Of a stretch of DNA of 64,000 nucleotides, positions 12,074 through 21,500 are shown in pieces. A program made the position numbers and the translations under genes. Numbering within the stretch: position 1 is the stretch's first letter; every line of letters begins with the position of its first letter. Under the pieces are notes generated by a model. The model worked only from the letters and a program-made list of their open reading frames with translations. It made no database searches and was not told the DNA's origin. The stretch comes from Cordylochernes scorpioides (taxonomy: Eukaryota > Arthropoda > Arachnida > Pseudoscorpiones > Chernetidae), in the NCBI GenBank assembly GCA_030710605.1, contig CP092880.1, positions 24,598,417 through 24,662,416 on the forward strand. The letters run 5' to 3'.

Positions 12074-15000
12074 TTACTCCCCCTCTTGAAAAAGACTTGT
12101 CCTCAAGTCTGGTGATCTATATGGCTTCATTCTTGTCACATGTACTATTTGTCTCTTTTTCCTTTTTCCCTCTGCAGTTTCGATGACTTCGTAGTTTACT
12201 GGTGATGTTTGTCGCAGTATTTGGTAAGGACCGATGTATCTTCTTTGTAGTTTGTCCGCTCTTCCTACTTTCCTTATTGGTGTCCAAATCAGTACCAGAT
12301 CATTGATGGCATATTTAACTTCTCTGTGAGTTTTATCATATAACTTTTTGGATTTATTCTGTCTGGCTATTGTTTTAGAGGTGGATATTTCTTTTGCATC
12401 TTCTATTATTTCTAATAGGTTCGATACATATTCGTCATAGTCTTTGTGCTTAGAGAACTCTGGCATATCAAAAGTCGAATCTAAGAAGGTCAATGGCTCT
12501 CGTCCGTGGATTAGGAAGTATGGTGAATAGCCGGTAGTATCCTGTATGGACGAGTTATAGGCGAAAGTTACGAATGGAAGTATCTCGTCCCAATTCTGAT
12601 GTCTCTCGTCGATATACATGGCCATCATATCAGCGAGTGTACGGTTCATTCTCTCCGTTTGGCCGTTAGTCTGGGGATGATAACTCGTCGTTTTCTTATG
12701 GAGCGTATTGCATATCTTTAGAACTTCTTTGAATAGTTTGCTCAAGAAGCAACTACCCCGATCAGATATAACTGTTTTGGGTGCGCCGTGTCGTAATACC
12801 ACCTTTTGCAAGAAAAAGTCTGCAATTTCTTCCGCCGTCCCGCGGGTTAATGCCGCTGTCTCGATATATCTGGAGTAATAGTCTGTGCATACCAGGATCC
12901 AACTATTTCCTCTTCCAGATTTCGGGAATCTCCCCATCAAATCTATTCCCATTTTCTCAAAAGGTCTTGAAGCTGGTGGAATCGGCTGCAACAGTCCTTG
13001 AGGCAATTGGGAAGGTGTCTTGCGAAACTGGCATTCAGGACAACTCGATACATATTCTTCCACAGTTTTAAGCATTGAGGGCCAGAAATATTTGCTCTTT
13101 AAACGATTGTAAGTTCTTTTAATGCCCATATGACCTGATGTTGGATGGTCGTGCATATTTTCTAAGAGCTCTTTCTGTTTGTTTTTCGGGACTATCAACA
13201 ACCAAGGATCGCCAGTCACAGAAGGATTTTTCTTGAATAATTTCTCTTTAAATTTTGTGAAGTTCTCTCCATAGCTGTTTGGATTCTGATTTACCAAATT
13301 ATCGATCTTTTTTATATAAGAATCATAATCATGTTCCTCATAATTAATTGTGGAAATAATTCTTTCCGGGATAGGACATCGTGACAATCCATCTGCATCT
13401 AGATGAGTTTTTCCAGACTTGTATTTAATGGCAAAATCATATTCTTGTAGTTCTAGTGACCACCTCGCTAATCGCCCTGCAGGGTTTTTCATTTTTGCCA
13501 TCCAGCACAGACTATGGTGATCGGTATATATAGTGAATTTTCTTCCGTAAAGATATGGTCTAAATTTTTTAATCGCCCATATGATAGCTAGGCATTCTTT
13601 TTCTGTTGTAGAGTAGTTGGTTTCTGCTTTCTGTAATGTCCTGCTTGCATAAGAAATTGGACGCTCTTTAGTGTTTTCGTTTAAATGAACAAGCACTGCT
13701 CCAAGTCCTTGGTCGCTTGCGTCTGTGTGGAGGCCTATAGGCTTATTTGGATCGTAATGCGTTAATACTTCAGGAGAGATGAGTTTGTTTTTCAATGAAT
13801 TAAATGACAACTCTTGTTCTTTACCCCATGCAAACGAATGGTTTTTGCGGGTCAAAATCTGTAAAGGCAATGCAACTTTTGAAAATTCTCTTATAAATCT
13901 TCTATAGTATGAACAAAGTCCAAGAAAAGCTCGGACATCTTTGACGGTTCTGGGCGTTGGAAATTTTCTTATACTTATAATTTTTTCTGGGTCTGGCGCG
14001 ATTCCTTCATTTGAAACGACATGTCCCAAAATAAGAAGCTCGGTATATGCAAATCGGCATTTCGAGGCATTGAGTGTCAATCCTGCTGTTTTCAAACATT
14101 CTAAGATTGTCTTCAATCTGTTCAAATGGGAATGTAGATCTTCTGAGAATATGATGACGTCGTCGAGGTAACAGAGGCATATTTTCCACTTATGGGTTCT
14201 AAGAACAGTATCCATTAATCTCTCGAAAGTTGCTGGCCCGTTGCACAATCCAAAAGGTAGAACATTAAATTGATAAAGTCCATCAGGAGTGATAAAGGCT
14301 GTTTTTTCACGGTCCTGTTCTTCCACCTCTACTTGCCAGTAGCCTGAGCAAAGGTCGAGTGAAGTAAAGTACCTGGCGCCATGAAGGGAATCGAAGCAGT
14401 CATCTATGCGCGGTAGTGGATATTGGTCTTTTACTGTGACTGAGTTCAGATTTCTATAATCCACGCAAAATCTAAATGTTCCATTCTTTTTCTTCACTAG
14501 AATTATAGGGGATGCCCATGGACTTGAGGAATGTGAAATAATTCCATTTTTTAACATACTGTTTATTTGATCACTAATTATATTCCGTTCTTTTAAAGAT
14601 ACTCTGTAAGGATTTTTCCTGATGGGGATATCGCTCGTTGTTTTAATTTGGTGTTTAACGAGATGTGTTCTACCCTTATACTCATCCGGCGCAGTGAACA
14701 TCTCGCCATATCCACTAAGGAGGGTCAAAACCTGGCTGCGTTCTTCCGGACATAACCCAGGATTTATATCAAAATCAGCTCTAATAGAGGCTACTCTTTG
14801 GTTCCCCGTCTGGTACAGTCTGTCTACCTCCGAAAGTATTCCTATCTTCGTGTTCCGGAAAAGTTTTACAGGTTTGTTCGTACTGTTTAAAATCCATATG
14901 GTCAAATATTTCTTCGTATTATTCAATAGGGATCTGGTTGTTATAAGATTATATTTGGTTGTCAGAGAAGGAATATTCTCAATTAGTATTTCTCTGCCTG

Positions 15001-15235
15001 TAATGCTAGTCATACTATATCCTTTTACTAAACATAAACAATATTCAGGAATGATTTTATCCTCAGCTATATGAGCATATCTTAAATTTGATTCATTTTG
15101 GTCAAATATATTTGGGGATTCCACCCACAAAGTATTATTTTGACAATTTATTAGTGCTTTATTTTGACTTAAAAAGTCATCTCCAAGGATTATTACAGGG
15201 TTGCATTTTTTTAAGATAATCATTTCTATTTTCAT
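12074..15235 (-). CDS. Element C Pol: protease end, RT, RNase H, integrase
   Basis: Open frame of 1053 residues. Residues ~8-20 carry the end of the protease (NPVIILGDDFL). The RT follows (FRFCVDYRNLN, SLDLCSGYWQVEV, active-site YLDD at ~356). RNase H begins ~500 (LHTDASDQGLGAVL, YTDHHSLCWM). The integrase zinc site is at ~690-740 (HMGIKRTY ... CPECQFRK), then the DDE core: D in MGIDLMGRF (~763), D in VISDRGSCF (~823) and E in NGQTERMNRTL (~860). These are all the expected Ty3/gypsy domains in the normal order, copying element RNA to DNA and inserting it. The frame ends with TAA one base before the 3' LTR. It lies in a different frame from the upstream protease half, so this copy needs an extra shift or is broken. 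Confidence 0.92.
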   Translation of the reverse strand: MKIEMIILKKCNPVIILGDDFLSQNKALINCQNNTLWVESPNIFDQNESNLRYAHIAEDKIIPEYCLCLVKGYSMTSITGREILIENIPSLTTKYNLITTRSLLNNTKKYLTIWILNSTNKPVKLFRNTKIGILSEVDRLYQTGNQRVASIRADFDINPGLCPEERSQVLTLLSGYGEMFTAPDEYKGRTHLVKHQIKTTSDIPIRKNPYRVSLKERNIISDQINSMLKNGIISHSSSPWASPIILVKKKNGTFRFCVDYRNLNSVTVKDQYPLPRIDDCFDSLHGARYFTSLDLCSGYWQVEVEEQDREKTAFITPDGLYQFNVLPFGLCNGPATFERLMDTVLRTHKWKICLCYLDDVIIFSEDLHSHLNRLKTILECLKTAGLTLNASKCRFAYTELLILGHVVSNEGIAPDPEKIISIRKFPTPRTVKDVRAFLGLCSYYRRFIREFSKVALPLQILTRKNHSFAWGKEQELSFNSLKNKLISPEVLTHYDPNKPIGLHTDASDQGLGAVLVHLNENTKERPISYASRTLQKAETNYSTTEKECLAIIWAIKKFRPYLYGRKFTIYTDHHSLCWMAKMKNPAGRLARWSLELQEYDFAIKYKSGKTHLDADGLSRCPIPERIISTINYEEHDYDSYIKKIDNLVNQNPNSYGENFTKFKEKLFKKNPSVTGDPWLLIVPKNKQKELLENMHDHPTSGHMGIKRTYNRLKSKYFWPSMLKTVEEYVSSCPECQFRKTPSQLPQGLLQPIPPASRPFEKMGIDLMGRFPKSGRGNSWILVCTDYYSRYIETAALTRGTAEEIADFFLQKVVLRHGAPKTVISDRGSCFLSKLFKEVLKICNTLHKKTTSYHPQTNGQTERMNRTLADMMAMYIDERHQNWDEILPFVTFAYNSSIQDTTGYSPYFLIHGREPLTFLDSTFDMPEFSKHKDYDEYVSNLLEIIEDAKEISTSKTIARQNKSKKLYDKTHREVKYAINDLVLIWTPIRKVGRADKLQRRYIGPYQILRQTSPVNYEVIETAEGKRKKRQIVHVTRMKPYRSPDLRTSLFQEGE

Positions 15236-15512
15236 ATTCTTTCTTATTGATTTTAAATTTAACTCTTGACTTCCCTATTGCATTGAGTTTTTGATTATCT
15301 GCTGATTTTAATTTTAGATTTTTATCGGGTATGAATTTTAATTCGAGCTTCTTAACAAGTTCCTCATCAATGCAACTGACCATTGCTCCGGTGTCTATCA
15401 GTCCTTCTATTGGCATTCCTTTTATTACAATGCGAATGGTTTTGTTTTTCTGAAGATTTACAATTAAATTTATTCTATCACCGGAGAGTTGCGATCCTTT
15501 TGACTTAATTAG
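15177..15512 (-). pseudogene. Element C protease, N-terminal half, out of frame with pol
   Basis: Reading on from the -1 slippery site gives LIKSKGSQLSG, then the aspartic protease active site GLIDTGAMVSCID. The frame runs to a stop at 15177, while the rest of the protease (IILGDDFL) is in the next frame from 15235. The overlap passes an A-rich stretch, so a 1-nt indel, real or from sequencing, is the simplest explanation. The enzyme would cleave Gag-Pol as a dimer. Confidence 0.75.
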
Positions 15513-16747
15513 TTTTTTGAAGCTACCCCTAGAGTAGGGAAGTCTTCCTCACTCTGAATGTCGAAATCTGGATCCTCTCGCTCCCTATCCTCGATGCCTC
15601 TACAATTCTTTAGGTATTCCTCATGTGGTGAATTTGGTTCGTCTATAGACCTCGTATATTGTCTTCGGATAGGTCTGATATTGTAGTTTTGGTGTTGGGG
15701 CTTATACGGGCAATACCTCGAAATATGTCCTTGTTCCGAGCAGTTCCAACAGATTCTTTTGTCAACCTGATACTGTCTTCGATAATAAGTATTAGGACGT
15801 GTGGATCTTTGCTCGTTGTTGCGATTTTGTTGAGGTGGGGGTGAATTTCGCAGATTAACGCCACTTGTTCCTGCTCTAGTTTCAATTATTCTTTTTCCCT
15901 CGAATTTACTCGGAATTATATTTTGCCTTCCATAGTCAGTTGGGCGCTCGTTCGATATTTGGGGTTTCTCGTTTGAAGGTCGTGCTGAACCTCTATAGTT
16001 GTTATAATTATATTTTCTTGTTTGAAATGGTTGGATAGGATTAGATCTTTGTCTGCAGCTTCTTCTCTGTTCGAAGTCAACCAGATGTTGATCAATGCGT
16101 CTTGCTAGTTCCAAGAATTCTTTAACTGTACTGCAAGGTGTCATTAATACGACGAGCGAGAGATATTTGTTCAGACCAGTTTTCATATAATAAAGTTTAT
16201 CCTCAGCGGACATTTTAGAGTTTACCTTGTTGCACAAGTTGAGTACATCTTCAGCGTATCTTAGAGTAGATTCATTATATCCTTGTACTCTATTCTGGAG
16301 CTCCATGATTAATTTAAATTTTGTCGTATCTGCAATCTTAAAGTCTTGCATCAGTGTTTTCTTAAAGGTTGTCCAATTTGAAAATATTTGGGGGGTGTTT
16401 AGCTTTGCCCATTTTTTTGCAGGACCTTTCAGGTAACTTCTGGCATATGCCAGCATCACGTCCTCGGGCCATCGCTGCTGTCTTGCTAAAAGCTCGAGTT
16501 CTTCTAGCCACTCTGCTGGGTCCTCTTCAGAATACCCTCCGAAAAATTCTAGGCTTGGAGGTGGTGGCTGACAGAAAAAGACGTTGTTATTCCACGAGGC
16601 GGCATCTTCAGGATCGATGCGTCTTGTTGGCGAGGCGCTAAAAGATCTAACTGGTGGCAGGCCTTGAGTTCGCCTGCTTCTTCTTGGGTTGGAAACAGCA
16701 TCTCCACCAGTGTTGCGCTGGCGGCCTGATGTACTGGGAAGAAACAT
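15509..16747 (-). CDS. Gag of element C
   Basis: 412-residue frame. The start used here (16747) lies inside the 5' LTR, and the reading continues through the LTR end and the primer-binding site without a stop, giving MFLPSTSGRQRNTGGDAVSN at the N-terminus. A capsid-like segment (EFFGGYSEEDPAEWLEELEL, KGPAKKWAKL, FDI-like helices) is followed by a basic, Asn/Arg-rich region and one zinc knuckle CWNCSEQGHISRYC with exact CX2CX4HX4C spacing. A later Met could be the true start; the Pro/Arg-rich leader has no known role. Gag ends AAA AAC TAA, and that end forms the frameshift signal into protease. Confidence 0.85.
   Translation of the reverse strand: MFLPSTSGRQRNTGGDAVSNPRRSRRTQGLPPVRSFSASPTRRIDPEDAASWNNNVFFCQPPPPSLEFFGGYSEEDPAEWLEELELLARQQRWPEDVMLAYARSYLKGPAKKWAKLNTPQIFSNWTTFKKTLMQDFKIADTTKFKLIMELQNRVQGYNESTLRYAEDVLNLCNKVNSKMSAEDKLYYMKTGLNKYLSLVVLMTPCSTVKEFLELARRIDQHLVDFEQRRSCRQRSNPIQPFQTRKYNYNNYRGSARPSNEKPQISNERPTDYGRQNIIPSKFEGKRIIETRAGTSGVNLRNSPPPQQNRNNEQRSTRPNTYYRRQYQVDKRICWNCSEQGHISRYCPYKPQHQNYNIRPIRRQYTRSIDEPNSPHEEYLKNCRGIEDREREDPDFDIQSEEDFPTLGVASKN
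15512..15518 (-). promoter_or_regulatory. -1 ribosomal frameshift heptamer A AAA AAC
   Basis: In the gag frame the codons TCA AAA AAC TAA place the canonical X XXY YYZ heptamer A AAA AAC directly before the gag stop. Slipping back one base enters the frame that contains the protease motif DTGA exactly 32 codons upstream of the Met at 15416. I did not fold a downstream pseudoknot. Confidence 0.8.
16696..16709 (-). other. Primer-binding site of element C
   Basis: TGGTGGAGATGCTG, one base after the 5' LTR end, beginning with the TGG that pairs with a tRNA CCA end. The same 14 bases occur in the TRIM at 62661-62671 region. I could not name the tRNA. Confidence 0.7.
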
Positions 16748-16988
16748 TCGTGAAGTCTTTTTAACGTTTAAATAATCTTTAATTAGAAAGTATAATAATT
16801 GAACGATAGGAAATTATAGTAAATAATTATACAAAGCTAAATGATGTAAAAATAATTATACATGAAATTAGAAATAAGTTTTAGAAAAGTTATCGTTAAG
16901 TCCACGGGAAAAGATGTAGCCAAAACAAAAAGGGTTCGAACAGTGCCACGTGAGCACCCGCCTCGAGCCGCGCTCCTCTCTCCTAACA
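16711..16988 (-). repeat. Element C 5' LTR
   Basis: 278 bp, identical by eye to 11796-12073. Contains the first codons of the gag frame at its 3' end. Confidence 0.95.
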
Positions 16989-17269
16989 ATATATATGAGA
17001 GAGAAAAAGAAGAATTATTATATATTTATAAAAGACACAAGCGATGAAATTTCTGGCAAACCAACTTTCAAATAATCGAACCTACGAGATCAACATAATT
17101 AACCTCATTGTGCCTCTCACGTGCGCTCTGTGATGGAATAAAACGGTTTAACTTTATTTGCCTCAAGCTTCTATTTTTTAAACATTCCAAAGACTACCAC
17201 TGCCCTTTATATCAAGTTACCCTAAACTTATATACTACAAATTTTCCGTGGAGATTTTCAAGGAGAGAG
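16989..17269. other. Right flank of element C
   Basis: AT-rich; no gene or matching repeat seen. This is the pre-insertion continuation of the sequence left of 11796. Confidence 0.4.
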
Positions 17270-17450
17270 AGTGAGATTTATAACCCAGGGAGCACAGAAC
17301 ACCAACTACCCGGGGAGTCACTAGTATGGACTAGTGTTGAGCGCTTTTACTCCCGTCCTGTTTTGATTGCTGAGTTGAACCTGTTGACCAGGAAGTTCCA
17401 TGCTGAGGTTGAGAGACTCAAGGATTCCGTGGAGGGAAAGAACTATAATT
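17270..17450 (+). repeat. Dispersed module shared with 61645-61830
   Basis: About 160 bp nearly identical in both places (ATAACCCAGGGAGCACAGAA, GTATGGACTAGTGTTGA). In this copy one frame stays open and reads FDC-free peptide LIAELNLLTRKFHAEVERLK, which looks like a short coiled coil; the other copy has stops. Probably a piece of a transposon ORF; family unknown. Confidence 0.6.
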
Positions 17451-17619
17451 AATCAAAATTCGTGCAACGGTATGACGTTCATTTTTAGCGCGTCTGTTTC
17501 TCGAGTTTTTAAAAAATCTATTTTAGGGAGTTGTTTTAATTGATTTATCCCTTCCGTGAAATCAAGAGTAAAGCATATCAGTCTCGTTGACTTCAGGTTT
17601 CTAAGATGTGAAAAAAGGA

Positions 17620-17812
17620 AATTATTGTATATATATATTTTAAGTTTAATTAATTAATTGTTACCACAGAGTATATATGTAAGATCACAAGTAAATGGGT
17701 GTTAACTGTAAGAAGATAAGTTTCTATCTGTTTACTATGTTATATTTTGTTCTCTCTCTTGTAAATAAATAATGTTTGATTGATATTCTTGGGGAATCAG
17801 TTTCTTTAAAAA
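17620..17812 (+). repeat. Possible solo LTR, copy 1
   Basis: Matches 46462-46540 plus 46765-46915 (AAGTTTAATTAATTAATTGT, CTGTAAGAAGATAAG, TTGTTCTC). AT-rich, about 200 bp, no ORF. LTR-like in size and base composition but not proven. Confidence 0.45.
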
Positions 17813-17819
17813 GTCTAAG

Positions 17820-18118
17820 AAATTCCACCTTTGCCGGTCCCAAGCCTGGATGAAAAAGGAGGAGGGGGAGCAGTAACAAGCTCACTAAAATATCTAGGCT
17901 CAGCTGGCCCGGCTGATAGTACCCTGTAAGGGCTTCTAATCCAGGGATACAGGATGAGTCTGTACTCCATCTTAGGAGCGGCATGGCGTCTGTTCCTCAT
18001 GTCAGAGGCGGCCATTTTTTGGAGCCAAGTCGGCTTGCCACTGAGTAGTGCTCCCAGTCTTTATAACAAAGGCAGATGCATTCTACTTCACCTAGTCATG
18101 AAGATAAGAAAGAAGAAG
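17820..18118 (+). repeat. SINE-like repeat with LINE tail, copy 1
   Basis: Body starts CCTTTGCCGGTCCCAAGCC and contains AGCTGGCCCGGCTGATAGTA. It ends AGATAAGAAAGAAGAAG, the same tail as the LINE at 49-53 kb. Other copies: 20571-20882 (minus) and 36010-36389 (plus). Confidence 0.8.
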
Positions 18119-18339
18119 TATAAGAAAAGTAAACAGAAATTCTACTGAGATCAGGTAGATAAATTGATAAAAATGCATCAACATTGATCGTTTAATAGAA
18201 TATGGCATCAACAGCTCTCAAGGATGTGACTACACATTTGTCTCCATTCAAACATCTTTCACGATACTTCGTTTGAACCAGAATAACCGCATTAAATAAA
18301 CACGACAATCAGTAAGATGTCCCCTGGCCGGGAACTCAC

Positions 18340-18580
18340 CTTGTGTCGCCGTGCGGTTCTCTGCCCATCGCAGCATGATTCGAAACCTGTCCACTTCCGA
18401 CAGCAGGTTCTCCCTTGCAATCACCATCTGGAACATGGACTCGGAGAGCATCAGGAACTCGGAACGTGCGAAGAGGGCGTGCGCGTGGGCATCAACGAAC
18501 TGCAGGATGGTGTTGACAAGCTGCGTGGCTGAGGTGTATCTCCAGTAGTAGTTCTCGAGGGTGTCCAGCATGGAACATAC
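18340..18580 (-). CDS. gprs: RapGAP-BTB gene, exon 12 (BACK region)
   Basis: Acceptor GGGCAG before GTATGTTCC; donor ACACAAG|gtgagt. 241 nt, phase 0 in, phase 1 out. Encodes [19 protein letters not shown] through [16 protein letters not shown], helical as in BACK domains. The next exon was not found downstream in the window. Confidence 0.85.
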
Positions 18581-21500
18581 CTGCCCCACACACTGGATCA
18601 ACACACATCTACTGGGTAGGTGATCTATCGGGGTTGGAAAGGAATTAGGTAGAGATTATATATATATAATATATATTATTTATAGTGTTGTGATGCATTC
18701 TTTATCGCCACTAATAACGTTTCTACTAATTAAAAATAAAGCATTTAGATGTCAGGGCGCCATTGAGTTATAGCGTGCACCACGCTGACGAGAGCCAACA
18801 GCCAGAAACGCGTTCATGGTTGGTTTTTCAGACGGTGTTTATGGACAGAAATGATCCCATAGGTCTGATCGGCCAATTCGGTTGTTTAGCATGAGGTGTT
18901 CCAGAAATCCGGACTGTACCCCCCGCGGAGGTATGTAAAAAGAATATATTAATTGTTGAATTTCTGCTAATTCTATTGTAAAATAGATATTTGCACTAGT
19001 GACTTTCTGTTTAATTAGCGCATCCGCCGTTGAAATGGAAGATATATTACACCCTATATCGCCTATAACACCCAAGACTATAGTTTCTTCGACCAATACA
19101 GAGCAGTAGTATGGAGTACCAACCACTTTAAGGCGCAGGTGCTGCTTGGCGTGGTGGAAGCAGGCCTGGAGCAGCTCGGGAAGGTCGAAGTGCTCGGCAG
19201 CACACAGCAGCCCGGGTACCGTGGCACACGTCAGCGGACAGCTGCCGGTCTGGAGGTAGTCCACCAACAACCGGAATGTCTCGCTCTCGAACTCGATGAT
19301 GTTGAACTGGGGGACACACAGCAATCCATTCATACACAGCGCTACCATAGCAGCTCTACCATTTAACATATAAAAGCTCTCAGAAACACTACCATCCAAC
19401 ACATAGCAACTCTACGATTACAGCGGGGGTAGGTGGAAGGATGGTCTAAACCTTTTGTTTTCGACCGCTGCGACCCGGGTTCGATTCCCGCATTGGCACT
19501 TTTTTTCTGTTTAAAAAAATGCTCCAATGGCCTCCGATTCTTGCAAAAGTCCAACCCCATCAGTGAGTGCAAGTAACCAAAACGGGGCTCTTGCACATTT
19601 GTAAGTGCAAAAGTCGAACTGCTTTTCACATGTGTAGACATGTGGTGTACTTACAGTAAAAGCAGTCGCCTACTTCTACCCACCATGGTTATCATGATCT
19701 GTACCACGTGTACTAGGGACAAGCAAAAAAAAAAAAAAAAAACGATAGCAAAACTACTATTCAACACATAACTTCCCTACCATAGCAACACTGCGATTTC
19801 ACACATAGCTTCTCTCAGAAGCACTACCACTCGACCAATAGCAGCTCTCATCAGCACTGCCACTCGATCACCTTACCGTCAAAAAACAAGATAAAAATAC
19901 TACGCAAAATTTAGTAGCTAATTTTGAAATCTATCAGACTCGAGTCGTTACAAATACTTCAGCACCAGCTTTAACCAATTGGCAATACCTAGGTAGAGTT
20001 TATAGCATCTGGATTTGGCTAAATTTGTTCGAAACGTCTTCTATCTATCCAGATCTTACTAAGAATCTTGTCTAATTATGGAACAAATTGTTCGAAGAGA
20101 TATATTTTGACTGGCCTTGTGGTCACGTTGATTTTATATCCAAAATGTTTCAAATTTTGTGGAAGGTAAATTAATGGTAACAGAGAAACCTTTAAAAACT
20201 CTTCAATTTTATAAAAATATTCATCTCACTAGAGAAAGATCTTTAGTGTATTTTGCGCATAGGTACTGATTGTATGAACTATCATAAGTTTGATAACTAC
20301 CTGGAGTAGTATTTTATCAAAGAACAAAATGGTAAGACAAAGTGTTTCTTATCGTGAAGATAGAGGCTGCTTGGCCGGTATTCATATTTCTTGAAAAAAG
20401 ATACTTCGGCCAGTATAAATCTTTTTATTACCTCGACGTTTCGACAAAAAGCTTTTGTCTTCGTCAGGAGCAAACAAAAATTAAAACATTTAGCAAGGCG
20501 TTAAAAATTATTCTAAGGCTCTAAAGGCGTTCTCACGCGATTCAGCGTGAGCTTTTCTTTGAGCATTTCTCTTCTTCTTATTTCTTATCTTCACACTAGG
20601 TGAAGTAGATTGCGTCTGCCTTTGTCATTAAGACTGGGAGCACTACTCAGTGGCAGGCCGACTTAGCTCCAAAAGAAATGGCCGCCTCTGACATGAGGAA
20701 CAGACGCCATGTGCAGCCGCTCCTAACATGGAGTACAAACGCTGCTCATACTGTATCCCTGGATTAGGAGCCCTTACAGGGTACTATCAGCCGGGCCAGC
20801 TGAACCCAGGTTTTTTAGTGAGCTTGTTACTGCCCCCTCTCCTCCTTTTTCATCCGGGCTTGGGACCGGCAAAGGCGGAGTTTGAGCATTTCTGCCCTTC
20901 TACAGGAGTAAAAATGAGAGGCTTAATATGAAGATACTCATCACATTTGGTGGAATTGCTTCTAGAATTCTACTATTGTAGAGAAGGGCAGAAATGCTTG
21001 AAATTTCGGTTGAATAAAAAACTTTACAAGAAACTATCTTCGTCTCACGATTTTATCGCTAAATGTATTATCTATACCATTTGTTTGTAGTTTTGTAGTT
21101 ACGTTACAAGTCTTGTTAGAATCCCAAATTATCCTCTGTGCCTAGGCAATAAATCTGAGTATAGATTGACTCTTAATGGACACCTGTTCTTACCAGAGTA
21201 ACTGCTTTTCACATATGTAGACATGTGATGCACTTACAGAAAGAGCAGTCGCTAACTTCTACCCATCGCTGCGAGACGCGGCATATCGGTGGAAGCCAAT
21301 TAGAACCGAATGGACATTCAAGGGCGTTATCCTTTTTTTGACTTCCTATAAAAATGTAACTAATGCGTAATACTAATAAAACACTAACTTTGTAATACTT
21401 TTCTAAGACATCGATGGACTAAGTCAACAAACCACAGGTGTGTGTTCCTCATGTCCAAAAACAAGTCGAGTTGTGTTATCAACTATTCTCGTTGTTTTTT

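Larger units (their letters stand above)
11796..16988 (-). mobile_element. Element C: near-complete Ty3/gypsy retrotransposon
   Basis: 5193-bp element on the minus strand. The two 278-bp LTRs look identical, and a 4-bp duplication ATAT flanks it (11792-11795 and 16989-16992). In coding order it has the 5' LTR, a primer-binding site directly after it, gag with a CCHC knuckle, a -1 slippery site, protease, RT, RNase H, integrase, a purine-rich tract (AAGAGGGGGAGTAA) and the 3' LTR. Identical LTRs mean a recent insertion. One frame break between the two halves of the protease (near 15235) probably disables this copy. Confidence 0.95.

Noticed and set aside
1..18339. Remaining 3' exons of the RapGAP-BTB gene
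   Set aside because: I looked for a phase-1 acceptor with BACK-like coding on the minus strand and found only transposon sequence; the exons may lie beyond the window or be too short to recognise.
18839..19402. A separate 187-aa minus-strand protein
   Set aside because: Only 19127-19306 is conserved BTB sequence; the rest is intron read-through on both sides of clear splice sites.
19425..19500. tRNA gene
   Set aside because: Box B and tRNA-like head are present, but the same head continues into a repeated ~300-bp body with poly(A) at several places, so it is a SINE.
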